Source of the DNA: Limnocylindrus sp040397235
GTDB lineage: Bacteria > Chloroflexota > Limnocylindria > Limnocylindrales > Limnocylindraceae
Assembly (NCBI GenBank): GCA_040397235.1
Contig: JBBAWH010000002.1
Location: 62,001-126,000, forward strand
Direction of reading: 5' to 3'
DNA: 64,000 nt
Part shown: piece after piece, positions 57,516 to 64,000 of the stretch
Layout of the letters: the number at the start of each line of letters is the position of its first letter
Position numbering within the stretch: the stretch's first letter is position 1
The notes under the pieces: model-generated
Database searches by the model: none
What the model saw: only the letters and a program-made list of their open reading frames with translations
What the model was told of the DNA's origin: nothing
Position numbers and translations under genes: made by a program

Positions 57516-58343
57516 TCAGCCCCCAGCGATCTGCTCACCGCCGTCGATCGTGATGGTGTTGCCCGTGACCCAGTTCATGCCTGGCGCCGAAAGGGCAACA
57601 ATGGCGTAGCCAACATCGTCAGCGGTGGTGAGGCGCTTTCCTGGATGCTTCTTCATTACTACGTCAATCCAGTCTTGGCTTCCTGGAATCTTGCGCAGTG
57701 CTGGGGTATCGACAACACCTGGACGCAACGCGGTAACGGTCGCGCCAGGTACGAGTCGCGCAAGCTCGAGCGCGAGCTGGCGGCAGTGTGCTTCGACCGC
57801 GGCCTTTGCTGCAGAGACGGCGCCATACATCGGCACCGCCTTCGAGGCGCCTTCCGAAGAGGTGGCGAAGATGCGCGTGGTGCTGCCGATCAGACCTGCG
57901 GCGTACAGGTCCTGCGTCCAATAGACAAGGGAGTGCGCCATCACGTCAGAGGTCATATCCATCTGCTTGCGGGTGATGAGTGGCGTCTCGCCGTCGGGGA
58001 GGAAGGGCTGCAGGCTGCCGAAGGCCAGTGAGTGCACGGCAATTCCAAGCTGGGGGGTGAAGCCAGCGGCGCGGGCGGCGGCGAACTTCTCACCGAGCTG
58101 GGCAATGACCTCAGCGCGCTTCTCATCGTCGGCGGCATTGCCGCGGATATAGAGGGCCTCGACACCAGTCGCCTTCACGGCGGCAATGGCCGCATCGAGC
58201 TTCTCGCCGCGGGAACGGCCCAGGTAGACGCCACAGATGTTGTAGCCGGCCTCAGCCGACAGGCGTGCGGTGGCCTCGCCGATGCCGCTTGAGGCACCCA
58301 GGATCAGCGCCCAGCGCTGGACCTTTGGATCGGTTGCTCCCAT
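57516..58343 (-). CDS. Enoyl-ACP reductase-like SDR (FabI/FabL type)
   Basis: The 275-residue short-chain dehydrogenase has the dinucleotide loop LILGASSGIGEATARL, SLAFGSLQPFLP, and the active-site pattern Y-x6-K (YGAVSAAKAAVE), which marks FabI/FabL enoyl-ACP reductases rather than ordinary SDRs (Y-x3-K). The C-terminus GNTITIDGGEQ is family-typical. It would perform the last reduction of fatty-acid elongation; FabL is the closest by general pattern. No other fab gene lies nearby. Confidence 0.8.
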   Translation of the reverse strand: MGATDPKVQRWALILGASSGIGEATARLSAEAGYNICGVYLGRSRGEKLDAAIAAVKATGVEALYIRGNAADDEKRAEVIAQLGEKFAAARAAGFTPQLGIAVHSLAFGSLQPFLPDGETPLITRKQMDMTSDVMAHSLVYWTQDLYAAGLIGSTTRIFATSSEGASKAVPMYGAVSAAKAAVEAHCRQLALELARLVPGATVTALRPGVVDTPALRKIPGSQDWIDVVMKKHPGKRLTTADDVGYAIVALSAPGMNWVTGNTITIDGGEQIAGG

Positions 58344-58427
58344 CAGGCACCTCCCTCGTGCGGCGCCATGCGCCGCGTAGGTTCAGGGTAGCCGACCCAC
58401 TCCGCCCTGTGCGCGTACGATCTCGGC

Positions 58428-59348
58428 ATGGATAGCAGCGGACGATTGATTCTGATGGCGGTGCACGCCCACCCAGACGACGAGACGATCAGCATGGGTG
58501 GAACCCTCGCCGCCTACTCGGCCGCCCATAGCGCCACTACCGACACCTACGTGATTACTGGAACTCGTGGCGAGCTCGGAGAGATCGTCATCCCAGAATG
58601 GGACACCCCCGAAGCCCATGAGCACCTCGGCGAGACACGGATGGTCGAGATTGCAGCCGCAATGGCGGCGCTGGGCGTCACGCACTTCGAAAATCTTGGC
58701 TTCCGTGACTCCGGAATGGTTGGCGACCCGGGGAACGAGGATTCACGTTCGTATCACAAACACAGCACGACCGATCTCGACGGCACAGCCGAGCACCTCG
58801 TGCGCATCATTCGACGCGTGCAGCCCGACGTGATCGCCACCTATGACGACTTTGGTGGCTACGGCCACCCCGACCACATTGCCGCCGCGCGCGTTGCGCG
58901 TCGTGCATGGGAGGTTGCTGGCGATCCAACATGGCGGCCCGCAGCGGGACCGGCATGGACGCCAAAGAAACTCTACGAAGTGCGAACGCCAGATTCACAG
59001 CGCGACAAGGTGCTTGCGCTACTAGAGTCGCGTGGAATTGAATCGTGGTGGAGTGTGCCGAAGGAGGCAACGCCAGAAGAGCTTGAGCAGTGGCATCAGT
59101 GGCGTGCCGCCATGGCGTGCCCAGATGATCTGATCACCACCCGCATTGACATTACGAAGCAGCTCACCGCAAAGCGCCGCGCAATTCAAGCGCACGCCAC
59201 GCAGATCAAGAGCGATGGGCCACTGCTCGTGCTGACGGAGCAGGACTACATTGACCTCGGTGCTGTTGAGCAGTACCGGCTTATTGGAAACCGGCTTACG
59301 AGTTCGCCAGCACTTCCAGAGTCAGATTTGTTCGCAGGGCTGCGCTAG
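58428..59348 (+). CDS. PIG-L/LmbE deacetylase, Mca/MshB-like
   Basis: The family removes acetyl groups or cleaves amides on GlcNAc-inositol type substrates; Mca and MshB act in mycothiol metabolism. The 306-residue zinc enzyme has AVHAHPDDET (H15, D18) and GYGHPDH (H147, H150). The second half is Mca-like: RRAIQAHATQIKSDGPLLVL and the terminal PESDLFAGL. Residues conserved across whole length suggest Mca-like over simple PIG-L. Ino1 in this window could supply inositol for mycothiol, but other msh genes are not in view. Confidence 0.8.
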   Translation: MDSSGRLILMAVHAHPDDETISMGGTLAAYSAAHSATTDTYVITGTRGELGEIVIPEWDTPEAHEHLGETRMVEIAAAMAALGVTHFENLGFRDSGMVGDPGNEDSRSYHKHSTTDLDGTAEHLVRIIRRVQPDVIATYDDFGGYGHPDHIAAARVARRAWEVAGDPTWRPAAGPAWTPKKLYEVRTPDSQRDKVLALLESRGIESWWSVPKEATPEELEQWHQWRAAMACPDDLITTRIDITKQLTAKRRAIQAHATQIKSDGPLLVLTEQDYIDLGAVEQYRLIGNRLTSSPALPESDLFAGLR

Positions 59349-59355
59349 CGACGCG

Positions 59356-60210
59356 TTAGATCTTGGCTGCGCCTCGTGCGGCGTAGATGCGCGATCGAAT
59401 CAAGGTAAAGGCAAGGGCAAGCAAGAAGATCAGCGTCTCCAAGAGCACGATTGCCGCCCCTGAAGCGATGTCGAGCGAATAGCTCATATACAGCCCAACA
59501 ATTGCGGCCGATACGCCAATGAGCGCCGCAACCTGAATCATTGCGGTGAATCGCTTCACTAGCAGCTGCGCGGTTGCTGCAGGTGTGGTGATCATCGCCA
59601 CCACCAGAACAATTCCAACCGCTTGCAGGCTGATCACAATCGTTACGGCGATGAGGATCAGCAACAGGTCATCCAGTCGTCGAACAGGTAGCCCTGCGGC
59701 GCCAGCGCCGAGCGGATCGAAGGTGCTGAAGAGCAACTCCTTCCACAAGAGTCGCAGAACAAGCAGCAAGCCGAGCACAAGCAGGGTCAGCGCTGCCAGA
59801 TCACCAACGCTAATGCCGAGCACATCACCGAAGAGGTAGTGGAAGAGGTCCCCAACGTAATTCGGAATCGAAGAGAAGATCGCAACGCCGAGTGCAAACA
59901 TGCCGGCGAAGAGGACGCCGATGATGGCATCGGAGCGGAGCCCTGAGCGGCGCGTAATGGCGCCAATGCCAAGAGCGGTGCCGATTGCGGCAATCGCACC
60001 ACCGAGGATGATCGGCGCCCCAATCAGGTAGGCGATCACGATGCCAGGGAAGGCGGCGTGGCTAACGGCGTCGCCGATGAAGCTCGTCCCCTTCAGTACG
60101 ACGAAGGATCCAACGATGGCGCAGGCGACACCGACAAGCGCACTCGCGATCAGGGCGCGAACAAAGAAGTCGTAGCCGAGCGGCGCAATGAGAAGGTCGA
60201 GCGGGTTCAT
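59356..60210 (-). CDS. znuB: Zinc/metal ABC transporter permease (ZnuB family)
   Basis: The 284-residue protein has about eight to nine hydrophobic helices of the ABC-3 family, including GTSFIGDAVSHAAFPGIVIA, the conserved cytoplasmic coupling region, and AVGIVLVVAMITTPAATAQLL. It is the last gene of zur-znuA-znuC-znuB; its ATG overlaps the ATPase stop by four bases. Confidence 0.92.
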   Translation of the reverse strand: MNPLDLLIAPLGYDFFVRALIASALVGVACAIVGSFVVLKGTSFIGDAVSHAAFPGIVIAYLIGAPIILGGAIAAIGTALGIGAITRRSGLRSDAIIGVLFAGMFALGVAIFSSIPNYVGDLFHYLFGDVLGISVGDLAALTLLVLGLLLVLRLLWKELLFSTFDPLGAGAAGLPVRRLDDLLLILIAVTIVISLQAVGIVLVVAMITTPAATAQLLVKRFTAMIQVAALIGVSAAIVGLYMSYSLDIASGAAIVLLETLIFLLALAFTLIRSRIYAARGAAKI

Positions 60211-61010
60211 TCGTGGCCCTCATGTGCGCCGTGGGAGTGGTGTGGGTCATCGAGCAATACCACGCCACCACCAGCGAGTGGAACGAGGTGGCCGCCATAG
60301 GTCTTCTCGAGCACCGCCTGGTCGAGCACGAGCTGTGCCGGCCCATGGGCAACGACGCGACCAGCGAGTGCGACCACATCGTGGAAGCGCTGCGCGGCGC
60401 AGGCGAGATCGTGCGTGGTGGCGACGACCGTGCGGCCGCGCGCGGCTTCGGCGTCAAGGATGTTCATGATCTTCTCCTGCGTCGTGGGATCAACGCCGGT
60501 GACAGGCTCGTCGAGCAGATAGATCTCTGGGTCCGCAGCGATCGCACGCGCCAAGAAGACCCTGCGACGCTGACCGCCCGAGAGTTCGCCGATCTGGCGC
60601 TGTGCAAGATCGACCATATCGACACGGCCGAGCGCGTCAGCCACCGCCGCGTGGTCGGCGGCCCCAGGTCGACCGAGTGGGCCGAGCGCTGGCGTACGCC
60701 CCATCATCACCACTTCGCCGACCGATACGGGGAAGCTCCAGTCGACCTGCTCGGCTTGGGGCACATATGCAACACGCTTCGCGTGCATGCCAACAGCGGC
60801 TCCAAGCACCTGCACGTTGCCACTCCACGGCTGCATCAGCCCAGCGATGCACTTCAGCAGCGTCGACTTCCCGCCACCGTTCGGGCCGAAGATGGCGGTC
60901 AGCGAGCCTGGTGCAAGGCTGAGTGAGACGCTACTGATCGCCGCACGGTCGCCGTAACCAGCGGTGACATCAATCAGCTCAATCGCGTTGGGCTGGCTAC
61001 TCATTGCCAT
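60207..61010 (-). CDS. znuC: Zinc/metal ABC transporter ATP-binding protein (ZnuC family)
   Basis: The 267-residue ATPase has Walker A GPNGGGKSTLLKCIAG, the Q-loop YVPQAEQVDW, signature LSGGQRRRVFLARAI, Walker B IYLLDEPVTGVD and the switch His in ATTHDL. The C-terminal tail is His-rich (DDPHHSHGAHEGHE), which may bind zinc. It starts 6 bases after znuA; a second ATG two codons in is possible. Confidence 0.93.
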   Translation of the reverse strand: MAMSSQPNAIELIDVTAGYGDRAAISSVSLSLAPGSLTAIFGPNGGGKSTLLKCIAGLMQPWSGNVQVLGAAVGMHAKRVAYVPQAEQVDWSFPVSVGEVVMMGRTPALGPLGRPGAADHAAVADALGRVDMVDLAQRQIGELSGGQRRRVFLARAIAADPEIYLLDEPVTGVDPTTQEKIMNILDAEAARGRTVVATTHDLACAAQRFHDVVALAGRVVAHGPAQLVLDQAVLEKTYGGHLVPLAGGGVVLLDDPHHSHGAHEGHE

Positions 61011-61016
61011 ATGTTC

Positions 61017-61943
61017 TCATCGCTGCATCGATGCTGCGATGGCTGTGGCATTTGCGCGCATTGCACCGAGGTAGGAATCTCCAGGTGCGGCACCAAGCGC
61101 GTCGGAGTAGAGATCAGCCAGCACCGTGGCGCCTGTCTCCGCCGCGATGCTGGTCAGCACCTTCGACGGAAACTGCACCTCACTAAATACCGTCGTCACT
61201 CCTGAGGCGCGGATCGCGTCAATGAGCGCAGCGATCTCTCGGGCACTTGGATCTTGGCCCGGCGATGCAATCGCAACGCCAACAATCGTGATGTTGTAGG
61301 CCCGAGCGAAATACCCAAACGCCTCATGAAAGGTGACAATCTCGCGATTCGCTTCAGGGATCTCTGAAAATAGCGCACGAACTTCAGTGTCAAGATCTTG
61401 AAGAGCGGCGAAGCCCGAAGCTGAAGCTGAGCGAACTGTGTTGGTGAGTTCTGGTCGATCTTGTACAACACGATCTGCAATGCGCTGTACGTAATGCGCC
61501 GCCCCGGTTGGATCAAGCCACACATGTGGGTCATAGGCATCTTCCGTTTCCGCCTCTGGTGAAGCTAGATAAGTCCAAGCATCTGTTGTGTCTAGCCCTT
61601 CGCCGAGACGCAAGACGTCGCCTTCACCCTTGCGCGCAGCATCAATGAGCGAGACGACCCATTCATCAAGACCGAGCCCGTTCATCAGAATCAGATCAGC
61701 TGCGGCGATCTTGGCTGCATCAGAGGGCGACGGCTCGAAGGTGTGCACGTCTACACCAGCAGGAACGATGGAATCAATCTGCACTGAATTGCCGAGAGCG
61801 AGCCGCGCAAGATCGGCGAAGACGCTCGTTGTCGCCATCACGCGGTATCCCGACGTCGAGGCCGTCGGTGAGCTACTGGAGCCGCCGCAGGCTGCAGCAG
61901 CAGCAAGCAGCACCATGAGCAGCGCGACGAGGCGGCGGCTCAT
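61017..61943 (-). CDS. znuA: Zinc-binding lipoprotein of ABC transporter (ZnuA/TroA family)
   Basis: The 308-residue protein has a lipoprotein signal (C19) and the cluster A-I solute-binding fold. Metal ligands are visible: H67 (DVHTFEPSP), H140 (YDPHVWLDP), H206 (TFHEAFGYFARAY) and D281 (YSDAL). His at the third position favours zinc over manganese, where Glu is usual. The long His-rich loop of many ZnuA proteins is missing. It overlaps the zur stop by four bases. Confidence 0.92.
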   Translation of the reverse strand: MSRRLVALLMVLLAAAAACGGSSSSPTASTSGYRVMATTSVFADLARLALGNSVQIDSIVPAGVDVHTFEPSPSDAAKIAAADLILMNGLGLDEWVVSLIDAARKGEGDVLRLGEGLDTTDAWTYLASPEAETEDAYDPHVWLDPTGAAHYVQRIADRVVQDRPELTNTVRSASASGFAALQDLDTEVRALFSEIPEANREIVTFHEAFGYFARAYNITIVGVAIASPGQDPSAREIAALIDAIRASGVTTVFSEVQFPSKVLTSIAAETGATVLADLYSDALGAAPGDSYLGAMRANATAIAASMQR

Positions 61944-62371
61944 TGGCGTGGCTCCACGTTCTGGCAGCGAGGGCAGCGACCGAAGAGCTCAAGGCGGTGT
62001 GACTGAATCTCGAAGCCAGAGCGTCGGGCGGCCTCAGCGGTTACGGCATCAATGCCGCAGTCATCGACCTCAGAGATTGCGCCGCATGAGACACAGACCA
62101 GGTGATGGTGATGAGATGGCTCGCACGGGACATAGGCGTGTCGGCCGTCGGGGAGGTCAACTCGCTCGACGAGGTTCCGGTCGGCGAGGAGTTCGAGGAG
62201 ACGGAAGACGGTGGCGCGCCCGATGCCGAGGCTGCGCTGCCCGGCGTCGGCGAGGAGGTCGGCGGCGGTGAAGTGCCCCTGCCGCCGTGCGATTAGGGCG
62301 GCAAGTTCGCGGCGCGGCCCGGTAAGGCGAACCCCCGCCTGGTCAAGCGCCTCGAGCAACTCTCGTGCCAT
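61940..62371 (-). CDS. zur: Fur-family regulator, probably Zur
   Basis: The 143-residue protein has the Fur winged helix (GVRLTGPRRELAALIARRQG, IGRATVFRLLELLADRNLVE) and metal sites: HAYVPCEPSHHHHLVCVSCG with the Cys-x2-Cys, and a second pair near the C-terminus (GRCPRCQNVEPRQ). Leading an operon for zinc uptake, it is most likely Zur, repressing when zinc is bound. A perfect 7-1-7 dyad lies 19 bases before the start. Confidence 0.9.
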   Translation of the reverse strand: MARELLEALDQAGVRLTGPRRELAALIARRQGHFTAADLLADAGQRSLGIGRATVFRLLELLADRNLVERVDLPDGRHAYVPCEPSHHHHLVCVSCGAISEVDDCGIDAVTAEAARRSGFEIQSHRLELFGRCPRCQNVEPRQ

Positions 62372-62389
62372 GGAGGCAGCCTACCAGAG

Positions 62390-62406
62390 TTGAGACTAAG
62401 TCTCAA
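62390..62406. promoter_or_regulatory. zur: Zur/Fur-type 7-1-7 operator
   Basis: TTGAGACTAAGTCTCAA is a perfect palindrome: TGAGACT-A-AGTCTCA flanked by T and A. The 7-1-7 form is the standard Fur/Zur box shape. It lies between the divergent zur operon and the DsbA-like gene, nearer zur, so autoregulation of zur-znuACB is the simplest reading. Confidence 0.75.
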
Positions 62407-62463
62407 TAGGAGGCAAGGAGCACGAAACGAGGCTCGCTCAGCCACCGCGGGTATGATTCAGCC

Positions 62464-63135
62464 ATGAGCATCATCAAGAACGCACTCGGGATCGGCGCCG
62501 CCGTCCTTTCCGTGGGGCTCGTCGTGCTCCTTCTCTCAGGCTCCTTTAGTGGCAAGCCGACCGCAAGCGACTCCTTCACCCCCGTTGCGCCGGTCTACAC
62601 CCCCGATGCAGAGTTCATCTCTGGCCGGGGAATCGGCGCCGTGGACGCCCCCGTCACCCTCGAGGTGTGGACCGACTTCCAGTGCCCAATCTGCGGCATC
62701 TGGGCGAACGGTAGCGAGCCTCTCCTCTACGAGAAGTACATCAAGGAGGGGAAGCTCCGCATTGAGCAGAGGTTCTTTGCCTTCCTCGGCGAAGAGTCAT
62801 TCACCTCAGCAGTCGGCGCGGTCTGCGCTGATAAGCAAGATAAGTTCTGGGCATACCACTCATATCTCTACGCGAACCAAGATGGAGAGAACGAAGGCGC
62901 ATTCAGCGCACCACGCTTGCGAATCCTCGCGGGGGCTGCAGGCCTCGATCTGACTGCGTGGGACAGCTGCATTGCCGATCCTGCAATTCGTACCGAAGTG
63001 GAAGCTGAGAGCGCAGCAGCTCGCACCGCCGGCGTTACGGGCACACCAACACTGAAGATTGGTGATTGGATGCAGGCGGGCATCCCAGCTGAGGCTGACC
63101 TCTACAAGCGCATCGACGACGCACTCAAGCCGTAA
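62464..63135 (+). CDS. DsbA-like thiol:disulfide oxidoreductase, membrane-anchored
   Basis: The 223-residue protein has one N-terminal transmembrane segment (about 8-28), a linker, and a thioredoxin fold with DsbA-type helical insert. The active site is CPIC (C74, C77) after EVWTDFQ, and the cis-proline loop is VTGTPTLKIG. It should oxidise secreted proteins. The VKOR gene starts 4 bases after its stop and supplies the reoxidation partner. Confidence 0.9.
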   Translation: MSIIKNALGIGAAVLSVGLVVLLLSGSFSGKPTASDSFTPVAPVYTPDAEFISGRGIGAVDAPVTLEVWTDFQCPICGIWANGSEPLLYEKYIKEGKLRIEQRFFAFLGEESFTSAVGAVCADKQDKFWAYHSYLYANQDGENEGAFSAPRLRILAGAAGLDLTAWDSCIADPAIRTEVEAESAAARTAGVTGTPTLKIGDWMQAGIPAEADLYKRIDDALKP

Positions 63136-63139
63136 CCTC

Positions 63140-63580
63140 ATGCGTGCCGCACGGTTCGGCGCCGTCGTCTCCGCCATCGGAACGGTCATCGCGACCTATC
63201 TCCTCGCCATCAGGTATGCAGGCATCCCTGCACTTTGTGGCCCCGCGCTCGGTCCGTTTGGCGGCTGCGCCAAGGTAGAGTCATCGGTCTACTCAAGCAT
63301 CGGCCCAATTCCCATTGCGCTGGTCGGCGTTGTTGGCTCACTGGTACTGCTCTTTGCATCGGTGCACTACCTGCGTACGCGCTCAACAATCTCGCTCAAC
63401 ATCTGGGTGCTTGCAGCAGTAGTCGGCGCCGCCATCGAACTTGTGCTCATTGCAATTCAGGCATTTGCCATCGGCGCATGGTGCGGCTGGTGCTTGCTGT
63501 ACGGGCTCACTATCATCCTCTCTGCTATTGCCGCGGTCATTGCTGCAGCGCAGGCCGAACGCGGTGCGGCTGCGCGCTAA
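63140..63580 (+). CDS. Vitamin K epoxide reductase (VKOR) family protein, DsbB analogue
   Basis: The 146-residue protein has four to five transmembrane helices. It has both redox pairs: loop cysteines C33 and C43 (ALCGPALGPFGGC) and the active site C115/C118 in WCGWC. In bacteria lacking DsbB, VKOR passes electrons from DsbA to quinone. ATG 63140 was chosen since the first helix begins immediately after; the longer frame lies within the DsbA gene. Its 3' end overlaps the convergent regulator gene by 44 bases. Confidence 0.93.
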   Translation: MRAARFGAVVSAIGTVIATYLLAIRYAGIPALCGPALGPFGGCAKVESSVYSSIGPIPIALVGVVGSLVLLFASVHYLRTRSTISLNIWVLAAVVGAAIELVLIAIQAFAIGAWCGWCLLYGLTIILSAIAAVIAAAQAERGAAAR

Positions 63581-64000
63581 GTCGTTGTAGCGCCGGGTTC
63601 GGCGCAATATCCATTTCGCGCAACGCTGAAACTGCTCGCGCCGCCGCGCGACGCGCAGCAGCAATAGATCCACTCTCTTCTAACAGCAGTGCCAGATGTT
63701 CCAGCATTGCGCCGTCTGTTGGGTCAATGCGAACGGCGCGAAGGGCGAGATCAATCGCGCGATCAATGTCGCCAACAGAATATGCCGCAACCATCTCGCG
63801 CTCAATGATTGCGAAAAGGCTTATATCAAGCGCGCTGCGATGCTGCTCTGCCCACGGCTCAAACGGAACCTCAACGCCGAACGGCCCAAGGTACGAGTCG
63901 AGGAGATCGTCAATCTGATCGACCCGTGCTCGACGTCGCACCGCATCAAGCGTGCTTCGTAGTTGAGCTGAATCGAAGGTGACGAGATCAAGGTTGACCG
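63537..64000 (-). CDS. C-terminal part of a BTAD/SARP-type transcriptional regulator, 5' end beyond window
   Basis: The frame stays open to base 64000, so the protein starts beyond the window. The visible 154 residues form a bacterial transcriptional activator domain: LGPFGVEVPFEPWAEQHRSA, then TPR-like helices DISLFAIIEREMVAAY, DIDRAIDLALRAVRIDPTDG and LALLLEESGSIAAARRAAAR. The DNA-binding domain expected upstream of BTAD is not in view. Such SARP proteins are most common in Actinobacteria. Confidence 0.75.
   Translation of the reverse strand, partial: VNLDLVTFDSAQLRSTLDAVRRRARVDQIDDLLDSYLGPFGVEVPFEPWAEQHRSALDISLFAIIEREMVAAYSVGDIDRAIDLALRAVRIDPTDGAMLEHLALLLEESGSIAAARRAAARAVSALREMDIAPNPALQRLSAQPHRVRPALQQ

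Noticed and set aside
1..64000. CRISPR arrays, insertion sequences, prophage or attachment sites
   Set aside because: No regularly spaced repeats, transposase, integrase or phage structural genes were seen on either strand; the two tRNA genes have no flanking direct repeats that I could see.

Overview
This is a compact, GC-rich bacterial chromosome segment (about 60% GC by eye) that contains the replication origin. The rpmH/rnpA pair diverges from dnaA-oriC-dnaN-recF-dciA. Genes are tightly packed with many 4-base start/stop overlaps. There are no insertion sequences, phage genes or CRISPR arrays. The gene content mixes Chloroflexota-like and Actinobacteria-like traits: an Ino1/phosphatidylinositol-mannoside type locus, HspR, a SARP-type regulator, a VKOR/DsbA pair and an Mca-like deacetylase. 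My best guess is a streamlined Chloroflexota lineage, for example an aquatic Limnocylindria-type organism. That assignment is inference; no rRNA gene is present to settle it.

Layout. 1-5244 is the origin region. 5260-17241 holds a membrane-anchored propeller protein, a DUF151 protein, cell-surface glycosyltransferases (one a giant two-enzyme fusion), a strongly degenerate PurH-like protein, folK and midA. 17314-31877 is one nuo operon for respiratory complex I. 31971-39205 is an inositol-lipid locus: regulator, phosphatidylinositol-phosphate synthase type enzyme, Ino1, two LPLAT acyltransferases, a PHP protein, a PimA-like glycosyltransferase and a Nudix hydrolase. 39215-46524 holds lon-hspR, a KimA-like transporter, rsmG, csoR and hpt. 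46587-51800 has a structured RNA leader before a NYN-domain protein, then holB, a putative PD-(D/E)XK protein, an acyl-ACP thioesterase and a secreted HNH-type nuclease. 51801-58343 is mixed housekeeping with tRNA-Arg(CCG) and tRNA-Asp(GTC). 58428-64000 has an Mca-like deacetylase, a Zur-ZnuACB zinc uptake operon with an obvious dyad operator, a DsbA/VKOR disulfide pair, and the C-terminal end of a BTAD/SARP regulator.

The most unusual system is complex I. The operon reads A-B-C-D-H-[I' fused to E]-F-[G'-like]-J-K-L-M-N. The first half of NuoI is fused to NuoE. The apparent second half of NuoI lies at the C-terminus of an 848-residue protein that replaces NuoG. In that protein a GltD/NfnB-type FAD and NAD(P)H-binding domain sits inside the NuoG iron-sulfur region, and the molybdopterin-type domain is absent. 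It looks as if an E-F-G' electron-input cassette was inserted into nuoI between its two 4Fe-4S motifs. At the same time NuoE has lost its second cysteine pair and NuoF one ligand of cluster N3, so the entry point for electrons may have moved from NuoF-FMN to the new FAD domain. MidA (NDUFAF7 family), a complex I assembly methyltransferase, is encoded directly upstream.
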